From assembly GCA_902776645.1 (NCBI GenBank), contig CACYQT010000062.1, positions 1 through 32,095 of the forward strand: a DNA stretch of 32,095 nt, read 5' to 3'. The notes under the pieces were generated by a model. It did not search any database. It had not been told where the DNA came from and saw only the letters and a list, made by a program, of their open reading frames with translations. The stretch comes from an uncultured bacterium. Lineage in GTDB: Bacteria > Verrucomicrobiota > Lentisphaeria > Oligosphaerales > Oligosphaeraceae. The translations under genes and the position numbers were made by a program. Positions 25,326-32,095 of this stretch are shown in pieces; position 1 is the stretch's first letter; the number at the start of each line of letters is the position of its first letter.

Positions 25326-27356
25326 ATGCAAGACATTGAGAAAATCAGAAATTTAAGCATCATCGCGCATATTGACGCAGGCAAGACAAGTACGACGGAA
25401 GGTTTTTTGTACTATTCTGGACTGACCCATCGCTATGGCAATATCGACGATGGGACGACCGTCATGGACTTCCTCCCCGAAGAACGCGCCCGCGGCATCA
25501 CTATCGCCGCTGCTGCGGCCTCCATCCCATGGAAGGATTGCATGTTCCATTTGATCGACACTCCCGGACATATAGACTTCACTGCGGAAGTGGAGCGTTC
25601 GCTGCGCGTCATCGACGGCGCAGCCGTCATCTTTTCGGCTGTTGAAGGCGTGGAGGCGCAGTCGGAGAAAGTGTGGCGCCAAGCGGACAACTATTCCGTG
25701 CCGAAAATCGCCTTCGTGAACAAAATGGACCGTATCGGCGCGTCGTTTGAACGCACGGTCGAACAGATCAATTCGAAGTTCGACAATTGCGCGGCTCCAA
25801 TCTATCTGCCTGACGGGGCGGAGAACGCCTTCAACGGCATCATCGACATCATCAACAAGGAATACGTCTCGTTTTCGGGAGAGCGCAATGCGGAAGTCAT
25901 CCGCAAGCCGCTGCCTGCGGAATACGAGTCGCAATGGGCGGAGGCGTATGAAACGTTGCTCAACAAAATAGGGGACTATTCGGACGAAATCGCTGAAATG
26001 TTCCTGAACGAAGAGGAAATTCCACGTGAGAAACTCGTGGCGGAATTGCGCCGTCTGACGATTGAACGGAAGCTTGTTCCTATTCTTGTAGGCTCCGCGA
26101 AAAAGAACATGGGCATCCAGTTGCTGGCGGACGCCGTCATCGACTTCCTGCCGTCGCCGTTGGACATTCCAGACCACAGCGCCTTCAATGTCAAGACGGA
26201 TGAACCTGTCAGCGTTCCGTGCGACGCGAAAAAGCCGTTCTCCGGACTGATTTTCAAGGTCAACGCCTCCACGACGGCGGACTTGTTCTACATTCGTATC
26301 TATAGCGGTGTCCTGAAAGCGAATGAAAACATCGTCAACTCCCGTACTGGAGAGAAGATTCGTTCGCGTCAATTGTTCAAAATCTATGCTAAATCGACGG
26401 AGACCATCGAAGAGGCAGGGCCTGGCGACATCGTCGGCATGACGGGCCTGAAGAACTGCGGCATCGGCGACACGCTCTGCGATCCGAAGCATCTTATCGC
26501 TTTCGAAAAGATCACGTTCCCCGAACCGGTCATCTCCATGGTCGTCGAACCGAAATTCTCGAAAGACAAAGACAAACTGGACGAAGTCTTGGATTTGCTT
26601 TGCCGCGAAGACCAGACGCTGCGTCGTTCGACTGCGGAGGACACAGGTCAGCGGTTGCTTTCTGGCATGGGCGAACTGCATCTGGACGTGAGCTTGAAGC
26701 GCGTCACGACGGATTTCAATGTGGAAATACGGCAGGGCGAACCGCGCGTCGCCTATCGCGAAACGCTGAAGGGATCATGCACGGAGCATGTCGTCTTTGA
26801 ACGCATGATGGGCGATACACCCATCTATGCGGAGGTAACGTGCGAATTCGCTCCGATTCCGGCAGGTGAGGCGGCATTCGACATCAAGAATGCCGTGAAG
26901 ACGCCCAACATCCCCAAGGCGTTCATTGCGGCGGCGGAAAGGGCGCTGCAGGACGGTTTGCGCACAGGAGGTTTGTCCGGTTATCCGTTGATTTATGTCG
27001 CCGCCACGCTCATTGATTTGAAATTCTCGGCGGAGAATACGACAGAAGGCGCCGTAGCCGGCGCCGTGCTGCAGTGCATCGACCAGATGCTGCCGAAAGC
27101 GGGCACGGTCATTCTGGAGCCGCTCATGCATCTGGAGATTCTGACGCCGGAGGACACGGTCGGCGAAATCAGCATGTATCTGCAGCCGCGCCGTGCGATC
27201 ATCAGCGACATGGAAACGCTTGGCAGCATGAAGAAGGTCATCTGCCAAGTTCCGTTGGCTGAGATGTTCGGTTTCGGCAAGGCGTTGCCGCGGCTGTCCG
27301 GTGGCCGCGGCTCGTTCTCCATGGAGCCCTCCGGCTATCAGGAGAAGCTGAAATAA
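25326..27356 (+). CDS. Elongation factor G-like GTPase, EF-G2 (recycling-type) paralogue
   Basis: This is a 676-aa translational GTPase acting on the ribosome in the cytoplasm. The G motifs are intact: AHIDAGKT (14-21), RGITI with the switch-I Thr (56-60), DTPGH (78-82), NKMD (132-135) and GSAKKN. Domains II to V follow, with GMGELHLDV and the C-terminal PLAEMFGFGKALPRLSGGRG. Domain IV differs from canonical EF-G. The SGGRGQYGH loop after VAYRET is replaced by ERMMGDTPIYAEV, and the region of the tip histidine is replaced by FSAENTTEG. Both resemble the mitochondrial EF-G2 and bacterial EF-G2 clade, which in characterised members works in ribosome recycling rather than translocation. It is slightly shorter than EF-G (about 700 aa). 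It appears to be monocistronic and is convergent with the next gene. The EF-G superfamily is certain. The recycling role is inferred, and tetracycline-protection or another paralogue function is less likely. Confidence 0.93.
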   Translation: MQDIEKIRNLSIIAHIDAGKTSTTEGFLYYSGLTHRYGNIDDGTTVMDFLPEERARGITIAAAAASIPWKDCMFHLIDTPGHIDFTAEVERSLRVIDGAAVIFSAVEGVEAQSEKVWRQADNYSVPKIAFVNKMDRIGASFERTVEQINSKFDNCAAPIYLPDGAENAFNGIIDIINKEYVSFSGERNAEVIRKPLPAEYESQWAEAYETLLNKIGDYSDEIAEMFLNEEEIPREKLVAELRRLTIERKLVPILVGSAKKNMGIQLLADAVIDFLPSPLDIPDHSAFNVKTDEPVSVPCDAKKPFSGLIFKVNASTTADLFYIRIYSGVLKANENIVNSRTGEKIRSRQLFKIYAKSTETIEEAGPGDIVGMTGLKNCGIGDTLCDPKHLIAFEKITFPEPVISMVVEPKFSKDKDKLDEVLDLLCREDQTLRRSTAEDTGQRLLSGMGELHLDVSLKRVTTDFNVEIRQGEPRVAYRETLKGSCTEHVVFERMMGDTPIYAEVTCEFAPIPAGEAAFDIKNAVKTPNIPKAFIAAAERALQDGLRTGGLSGYPLIYVAATLIDLKFSAENTTEGAVAGAVLQCIDQMLPKAGTVILEPLMHLEILTPEDTVGEISMYLQPRRAIISDMETLGSMKKVICQVPLAEMFGFGKALPRLSGGRGSFSMEPSGYQEKLK

Positions 27357-27367
27357 GCAAGAAGGTT

Positions 27368-27395
27368 GCTCCTGCACGATTGATCGCGCAGGAGC
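27368..27395. terminator. Hairpin between convergent genes, probable bidirectional terminator
   Basis: GCTCCTGC-a-CGAT-tg-ATCG-c-GCAGGAGC forms a long stem with one A/C mismatch. It lies wholly between the stop codons of the + strand EF-G-like gene (27356) and the - strand GH51 gene (27404). There is no good T tract on the + side and only a weak one on the - side, so termination may be inefficient or factor-assisted. Confidence 0.55.
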
Positions 27396-27403
27396 GAAAT
27401 GGC

Positions 27404-28894
27404 CTATTGAAGTTTGATTCTGGCTGTGACGACGGAGGCCGGCGGAACGTTGAGGACGCCGGCCTTCATTGTTTTCTGAATTGGCGCGACGGCGTCCGGC
27501 GCATCGAAAGTGTTGTGCGCGTGGACATCGTCATTGCGGAGAATGGTGACATCGGCGTCGTCGCCGAGCGTCATGCCGACGGCTTCGAGTTCAAGATCCT
27601 CTGAATCAGTCAAGCTGAGGTTGGCGACAGTCAACAGAAGCGTGCCGTCTTTGACGGAGGCGCTGACGGACAATTTTGCGAGTTTCTCCTCCCGCTGGTT
27701 GTCCGGATTCTTGTAGATGATCTCCTCTTGGTCGAAAGCGGTCTTGATGGCGGTCGCACCTTGGTGCTCCTTGTACATGTCATAGACATGATAGGTGGGC
27801 GTGACGATGAAATTCTCCTTGTTGGCGAGGAAAAGGCAGTGGAGGTTGTTGACGAGCTGTGCTGCGTTGGCCATCTTCACTTTTTCGCAGTTGTTGTTGA
27901 AGATATTGAGGGTGAGGGCGGTGACGAGTGCGTCGCGCATCGTGCTCTGCTGTTCGAAGAGATTGTAGCCTTTCGTGGGGCCTGAGCCGCCCGGATGCCA
28001 GCAGCCCCATTCATCGACGACGAGCGGGCATTGATTCTGGCAGTTGAAGCCGCAGACGAGATTCCACGTCTGGTTGACGATGTGGTTCATGAATGATGCC
28101 TTGGAGAGCAAGTGGTAGAACTGGTCGTTCGTGAAGTCGAGGCAGCCGCCGCTGGCGCCGCAGTAGTAGTGGACGGAATAGCCGTTCATGATATGGGACG
28201 ATGTGTCGAAGACACGCAGGAAACGTTCCGTCCAATGCCAGCCGTTGGCGTTTGGGCCGCAGGCGAAAAGCTCCAGTCCAGGAGCGGAATTGCGCATGAT
28301 CATGGCGTATTTGCGGTATTCATGGGCGTAGATTTCCGGTTCCATGTTGCCGCCGCCTCCCCAGCATTCGTTTCCGACGCCCCAGTATTTGACGTTGAGC
28401 GGTTCGGGGGAACCGTTCGTTTCGCGGAGCTTCGCGTATTCCGTCGAGCCTTTGGGCGAGTTGCAGTAGTCGATCCAGTCGCGGATGTCGAGCGGCGTGG
28501 TGGATGTGATGTTGGCGGCGATATACGGTTCCGCGCCGACAAGACGGCAGAATTCGACGAATTCATGGGTACCGATTTTATTGGGTTCCATGCGTCCGTC
28601 ATTTTGGTACCACCAGTTGATGCGCGTCGGACGATTGCCGCGTGGGCCAATGCCGTCACGCCAGTCGTATGTTTCCGCAAAGCAACCGCCTGGCCAGCGC
28701 AAGACACTGGGATGGACTGCTTTGAAGGCCTCTACCAGCGATTTGCGGAAGCCGTGGATGTTCGGGACGGAGGAATCTTCGCCAACCCAGATCCCGTCGT
28801 AGAAAACGCCGCCGATGTGTTCGGAAAAATGACCGTAGATGAGCGGATTGATGACGCCGATGGGAAGCGGATTGACCAAATAGAGTTTTTTCAT
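27404..28894 (-). CDS. Alpha-L-arabinofuranosidase, glycoside hydrolase family 51
   Basis: This 496-aa protein hydrolyses terminal alpha-L-arabinofuranosyl residues from arabinan, arabinoxylan or arabinogalactan fragments, with retention of configuration. The family's (beta/alpha)8 barrel is recognisable from NPLIYGHFSEHIGG at the N-terminus, RWPGGCFAETYDWRDGIGP (66-84), the acid/base Glu176 in WGVGNECWG and the nucleophile Glu295 in VVDEWG. A C-terminal beta-sandwich follows from about 400. The length matches typical GH51 enzymes. There is no signal peptide, so it should act in the cytoplasm on imported oligosaccharides, as known GH51 enzymes do. It starts 19 nt after the kinase gene and has an AGGGA site inside that gap, so the two are probably co-transcribed. 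A few GH51 members are endoglucanases, but the motif set favours arabinofuranosidase. Confidence 0.92.
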   Translation of the reverse strand: MKKLYLVNPLPIGVINPLIYGHFSEHIGGVFYDGIWVGEDSSVPNIHGFRKSLVEAFKAVHPSVLRWPGGCFAETYDWRDGIGPRGNRPTRINWWYQNDGRMEPNKIGTHEFVEFCRLVGAEPYIAANITSTTPLDIRDWIDYCNSPKGSTEYAKLRETNGSPEPLNVKYWGVGNECWGGGGNMEPEIYAHEYRKYAMIMRNSAPGLELFACGPNANGWHWTERFLRVFDTSSHIMNGYSVHYYCGASGGCLDFTNDQFYHLLSKASFMNHIVNQTWNLVCGFNCQNQCPLVVDEWGCWHPGGSGPTKGYNLFEQQSTMRDALVTALTLNIFNNNCEKVKMANAAQLVNNLHCLFLANKENFIVTPTYHVYDMYKEHQGATAIKTAFDQEEIIYKNPDNQREEKLAKLSVSASVKDGTLLLTVANLSLTDSEDLELEAVGMTLGDDADVTILRNDDVHAHNTFDAPDAVAPIQKTMKAGVLNVPPASVVTARIKLQ

Positions 28895-28903
28895 GGTGGT
28901 ATT

Positions 28904-28908
28904 TCCCT
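28904..28908 (-). promoter_or_regulatory. Ribosome binding site of the GH51 gene
   Basis: AGGGA on the minus strand ends 9 nt before ATG 28894, inside the 19-nt gap after the kinase stop codon. It supports translation from a shared transcript. Confidence 0.5.
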
Positions 28909-28913
28909 GTATA

Positions 28914-31343
28914 CTATTTGTTTTGTGAAAACAACGGTTTGATGATTTGCTGGATTTCTGTCGCGTAAAGTTCCTTCTGGTGCGGGAATGTCAAATAGAG
29001 GGCGTTGCCGAGACTGTAGGCCTGGATAGCGGCCAGTGTCCGGACTAGCGGCTCTTTCGCATTGGAAGCCGTTTCAGCACGCTCTTTGATACATGAAAGT
29101 TGTATTGCGACATAGTTTTCGGGGGACATGGATTCTGCTGTTTCCGTGATAGCGGCCCATTTATCGGACAATCTGTATTTTTCGATTATGGCTTGTGCCG
29201 GAGCTGTTCCGCAAAGCAGCAGATAAAGACCGAGAGCCTGACGGGATTCTTCCTGTGACTTCCCTTTCAAGGGAAATATCGTCTCGGCAATCGCCTCGAT
29301 CTGGTTGAAACGGAGCTCTTGAAGCTTGCGAGTCCATTGGACGTTTTTAATCTCTTCCTTTCCGTCTTCCGCTTCGGAAACATCAAAAGCGCAACGGAGG
29401 GTGATGTCGTCTCCTGTCATGTCTGTTATCGTCCATGGGAGCTCTCCAAAATTGTTTTTGCTGAATTTCTGACGCAGGCTCTTCATGGAGAACTCTTTCA
29501 ACTGCGTATCAATCAACTTGGACGTGGAGTTTTTCATGCCATCCCAGAAGCTTTCCGCTTCCGTCAGGGCTTGTTCCCATTGGTTCCGCCATTCCTTGTC
29601 CTGCGGCTCCTCATGGTCGATTCTGCTGAAAAAAGCCTGCCGTGCATCGCTGAAGTCCCGTTCCGCGACTTCATGCAGGGCGGTTTCAATCCGTCTTGTT
29701 TTTTCGGCGGCGACTGCGTCTCGCCGTGCCTTTTCTTCCGCTTCCTTTTGAGCTTTTTCAGCCGCGATTTTTTCTTCTTCTTCCCTGCGCGCCTTTTCTT
29801 CCGCTTCCTTTTTCGCTTTTTCCTCCGCTTCCAATCTGGCTTTTTCCTCCGCTTCTAATCTGGCTTTCTCCTCCGCCTCAAGCCGCGCCTTTTCTTCCGC
29901 TTCCTTTTTCTCCTTCTCCTCCGCTTCCAAACGTGCCTTTTCTTCAGCTTCTTTCTGGGCCTTTTCGGTTTCTTCGATGGCCTGCGTTTGTTCTTCTGTT
30001 TCCGCAGGTTCCGATTGATTGACGACGGCAGCCGTCTGGACGGCGGGCGTTGGTTGTTGACGACCACGGATGACAAAAACGGCGACTGCGGCGCAAACGA
30101 TGACAATCAACAATGCGAGAACAGCCAGAAGGATTGCGGTCCCCCCGCCTTTCTTGACTGGCGGCGGAGCGGACGGGGCGGCAGTCGCCGAAGGTGTCAC
30201 CGCCGGTTTATCCTGCTCCGTTGTTGCATTTGCCTGTTCCGTAGCGGGCGTTGCCTCTTCGGCGGCTGGCTTGTCTGTCTTGTGCAATTTTGCATGGCCT
30301 TTCGTGAACTTCAGCTTGGGCTTGCCATGCTTGGACGTGGCAGTTTGTTCAGTCGCTTGTGCTTCATCGTTTTTGGCCGTGTCGTCCGCCGACTGGAGAA
30401 TCGGCATCTCGCCGTTTGCGACGCGCTGGATATCCTGTTCAAGCACATCATAGTCTTGGTAACGTTCTTCTGGCGATTTGGCCATCATGATGTCGACGAG
30501 ACGTGATACGGGCTCGGATATGTCTGGTGCTACGTCTTTTAGCGGAACAAGCGGAGCGGTGACATGGAGATTGGCGATGGATATCGGTGTGTCGGCGATA
30601 AATGGAAAACGACCGCTAAGGGCATGGTAGAGGGTGGCTCCAAGGCTGTAGATGTCCGAAGCCGCGTTCGGTGTTGCGCCGCTTAACAGTTCGGGAGCGA
30701 TATATTGCGGTGTTCCGAAGAGTTCCGTGCTGCCGTCTTCGTGAAGTTCCGTGATTTTGCGTGCCAAACCGAGATCGGCGAGCTTGGCGTGACCATCCGC
30801 AGTCATCATGATGTTGTCAGGCTTGATGTCGCGATGGACGATTTGCTTTTCTTTCCATGCGTATTTCAGGGCGGAAACGATTTCCGAGGCGATTCCGAGC
30901 ATTTGGTGTTCAGGAATCCGTCCATTCTGGGCCAGCATCTGCTTCAGTGTACTGCCGTTGATGTATTCCATGGCGAAATACCAGCGGCCTTCATCGCAAT
31001 TGACGGCGACGGCCTGGACAATGTTGGGATGGTTGAGATTAGCCGCCGCGCGGGCCTCATTGATGAAATTCTGGATGAAGGCCGTGTCATCCGAAAAGTC
31101 CGCATGGAGGACTTTCAACGCGACATCGCGGTCCAGCGTGATTTGATGTGCAAGATAGACGGTTCCCATCCCGCCATTGCCGATGAGATTTTTGATGACG
31201 AAATCACCGAGCAGTGCGCGTGGCGACGTTACGGATTCCGGAACGGCGACAGGGCTGAGGCATGTCGGGCATTGCACGATTTCACCTGGCTGGACATCGT
31301 CCAGTTCGAGAAGGGCGCGACAATGGTTGCATTGGAAACGCAT
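28914..31343 (-). CDS. Membrane Ser/Thr protein kinase with zinc ribbon and Glu/Lys/Arg-rich helix
   Basis: ATG 31343 gives 809 aa. A TTG two codons earlier is possible, and neither start has a clear ribosome binding site. A zinc ribbon with CxxC pairs (Cys5/8 and Cys25/28) precedes a complete Hanks-type kinase: GNGGMG loop (55-60), Lys77, Glu96, HRDIKPDN with catalytic Asp172, DLG with Asp190 (in place of DFG) and APE (216-218). A Thr/Ala/Pro/Lys-rich linker leads to one transmembrane helix (about 400-428). Outside the membrane is an octad-repeat helix (about 460-548) and then a C-terminal domain of about 260 residues that I do not recognise. The topology implies a cytoplasmic kinase that senses something in the periplasm. 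It is the first gene of a probable two-gene unit with GH51, and a candidate promoter lies at 31408-31436. Its substrates are unknown. Confidence 0.92.
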   Translation of the reverse strand: MRFQCNHCRALLELDDVQPGEIVQCPTCLSPVAVPESVTSPRALLGDFVIKNLIGNGGMGTVYLAHQITLDRDVALKVLHADFSDDTAFIQNFINEARAAANLNHPNIVQAVAVNCDEGRWYFAMEYINGSTLKQMLAQNGRIPEHQMLGIASEIVSALKYAWKEKQIVHRDIKPDNIMMTADGHAKLADLGLARKITELHEDGSTELFGTPQYIAPELLSGATPNAASDIYSLGATLYHALSGRFPFIADTPISIANLHVTAPLVPLKDVAPDISEPVSRLVDIMMAKSPEERYQDYDVLEQDIQRVANGEMPILQSADDTAKNDEAQATEQTATSKHGKPKLKFTKGHAKLHKTDKPAAEEATPATEQANATTEQDKPAVTPSATAAPSAPPPVKKGGGTAILLAVLALLIVIVCAAVAVFVIRGRQQPTPAVQTAAVVNQSEPAETEEQTQAIEETEKAQKEAEEKARLEAEEKEKKEAEEKARLEAEEKARLEAEEKARLEAEEKAKKEAEEKARREEEEKIAAEKAQKEAEEKARRDAVAAEKTRRIETALHEVAERDFSDARQAFFSRIDHEEPQDKEWRNQWEQALTEAESFWDGMKNSTSKLIDTQLKEFSMKSLRQKFSKNNFGELPWTITDMTGDDITLRCAFDVSEAEDGKEEIKNVQWTRKLQELRFNQIEAIAETIFPLKGKSQEESRQALGLYLLLCGTAPAQAIIEKYRLSDKWAAITETAESMSPENYVAIQLSCIKERAETASNAKEPLVRTLAAIQAYSLGNALYLTFPHQKELYATEIQQIIKPLFSQNK
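29700..29965 (-). repeat. 24-bp repeats coding an (AxxEAEEK)n single-helix rod in the kinase
   Basis: On the minus strand this codes about ten octads such as ARLEAEEK, AKKEAEEK and ARREEEEK, with two interruptions (IAAEK and ARRDAVAAEK). The period is eight residues, not seven, with Glu and Lys/Arg spaced four apart. That suits a stable single alpha-helix better than a coiled coil. About 88 residues of helix would be about 13 nm long. The DNA copies are very similar, especially the three ARLEAEEK units. Confidence 0.8.
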
Positions 31344-31407
31344 GGGCAAAGAGTAAGTTGGATTGGTGGTTGAAGGCGGGTGAAGCGATTTCCCCGACGT
31401 TTGTTTA

Positions 31408-31436
31408 TTTTACATGGAGAACAGGGCAAGTGCAAC
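31408..31436 (-). promoter_or_regulatory. Candidate sigma-70-type promoter for the kinase-GH51 unit
   Basis: On the minus strand TTGCAC (31436-31431) and TAAAAT (31413-31408) are 17 bp apart. The -10 box matches 5 of 6 consensus bases and the -35 box 3 of 6. It lies in the 121-bp gap after the upstream gene and would give a leader of about 57 nt. The -35 match is weak, so the call is tentative. Confidence 0.35.
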
Positions 31437-31464
31437 TTCTACAGGCGTTTTTTCATTTGCCGAT

Positions 31465-32091
31465 TCAAGCCCAGCCGAGATCGGCGAGAAGCGAGTCGAA
31501 GCGTTTGCCGCTGAAATAATCTTCGTTGGAGCGGGAAGAGCGGAAATTGAGGGAAGGAGAGCGCCCATGACAGTGGTCGATGGACAGGACGGCGTTGAAG
31601 ACATCGTCTTCTGTGATGGCGTTTCTTCCGTCGGCCGCCGCATGGTAGCGGGCGGTCGCCAGCGTATGGGCGTAGGTCTTGAGCAGGGCGCGCAAGCCAT
31701 GGAAGAAATCCGTCCCATAATAGCTGACGCCGAAAAACTGGAGGCACTCCAGTCGTGTCTGGAGAAAACGCATGAACGGCGCCCATGCGTCATCATGGTA
31801 TTCCACATTTTGGCCATTGCGTTTGAAAATGGCGGCTTTTGCGAACGGATAATCAGGATGCTCCCAGCCAAGTTCATGCCAATTTCCATGCCCGAGAATG
31901 AACATCAAGTTGCGTTTGAACAACTTAAGACGAGATCCCAATGAACGGTCGAGAATCTCTTCATCACGGCGGCAGTAGGCGGCGAGCCATGTGCGGTACA
32001 CGATGCGGGAATAAGCGGATAGGCCGGGCAGCTGCTGGATGTTTTCCGATGGCTTGAATTTTGTTTTGAAATTCTTCCAGACATCCCGCAT
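31465..32091 (-). CDS. Hypothetical protein, possibly cut by the right window edge
   Basis: This is a 208-aa frame on the minus strand. ATG 32091 is only 4 nt from the end of the window and the frame stays open beyond it, so the start and any ribosome binding site cannot be judged. I do not recognise the family. The protein looks soluble and alpha-helical, has no signal peptide or transmembrane segment, and is rich in aromatic residues and histidine (GHGNWHELGWEHPDYP, FFGVSYYGTDFFHG). The segment AITEDDVFNAVLSIDHCHG resembles the ITxEDV helical stretches at the C-terminal ends of some helical or lid domains, so it could be the C-terminal part of a larger protein. It lies upstream of the kinase on the same strand. 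Confidence 0.65.
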   Translation of the reverse strand: MRDVWKNFKTKFKPSENIQQLPGLSAYSRIVYRTWLAAYCRRDEEILDRSLGSRLKLFKRNLMFILGHGNWHELGWEHPDYPFAKAAIFKRNGQNVEYHDDAWAPFMRFLQTRLECLQFFGVSYYGTDFFHGLRALLKTYAHTLATARYHAAADGRNAITEDDVFNAVLSIDHCHGRSPSLNFRSSRSNEDYFSGKRFDSLLADLGWA

Positions 32092-32095
32092 GGTT

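Noticed and set aside
25353..26681. Minus-strand frame of 442 aa opposite the EF-G-like gene
   Set aside because: It is antisense to a well-supported GTPase gene and has no recognisable domain.
28112..28942. Plus-strand frame of 276 aa opposite the GH51 gene, and frames at 29319-29858 and 31414-31944
   Set aside because: They are shadows of minus-strand genes that carry full family motifs or better coding character, and their compositions are biased (Phe/Leu/Arg runs).

Overview
The window reads as a chromosomal segment from a Gram-negative bacterium of the PVC group (Verrucomicrobiota, Lentisphaerota or Kiritimatiellota). This is inferred from gene content: giant secreted proteins built from LamG, thrombospondin-3-like, Calx-beta, cohesin and dockerin modules, a zinc-ribbon Hanks-type kinase, a cytoplasmic GH51 arabinofuranosidase and an EF-G2-type GTPase. 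No rRNA or other phylogenetic marker is present, so the assignment is moderate at best. Coding DNA is GC-rich and the intergenic gaps are AT-rich.

Layout. (1) Positions 1-7716, + strand: the 3' part of a giant surface or secreted protein (more than 2,570 aa). It carries Ig/Swm-like repeats, a kelch propeller that appears inserted in an Fn3-like fold, two cohesin-like domains, two Calx-beta domains and a dockerin-like EF-hand pair, and it ends in a paired GWN-type C-terminal module. A strong intrinsic terminator follows. (2) Positions 7779-8121: an AT-rich regulatory gap with a near-consensus sigma-54 promoter (8013-8029), two upstream inverted repeats and a good ribosome binding site. (3) Positions 8122-25088, + strand: about 17 kb that reads as one gene for a protein of about 5,655 aa, broken by a single -1 frame change near 12,800. 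It has a signal peptide, nine LamG-type jelly rolls separated by calcium-binding thrombospondin-3-like repeats, a complete subtilisin (S8) protease with its pro-domain in the middle, a PPC domain, and the same C-terminal module as the first giant. A strong terminator follows. (4) Positions 25161-25269: an array of about 12 units of a 9-bp minisatellite just before the next gene. (5) Positions 25326-27356, + strand: an EF-G paralogue most like the recycling-type EF-G2. (6) A hairpin at 27368-27395 lies between convergent genes. (7) Minus strand, in order of transcription: a gene of unknown function at the right edge, a transmembrane Ser/Thr kinase with a long Glu/Lys/Arg octad helix, and, 19 nt downstream of the kinase, a GH51 alpha-L-arabinofuranosidase.

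How it may fit together (inference). The two giants share a C-terminal module although the rest of their architecture differs, so they probably use the same export or surface-attachment route. The second giant appears to be switched on by sigma-54 and an enhancer-binding activator rather than expressed constitutively. Its internal protease could process the giant itself or neighbouring surface proteins. The LamG modules and the GH51 enzyme would suit a bacterium living on plant or host glycans. The kinase-GH51 pair is probably an operon. The most interesting items are the sigma-54-controlled 17-kb protease/LamG gene with its frame break, the shared C-terminal module, the cohesin-plus-dockerin chain, the minisatellite, and the kinase with a rod-like helix.
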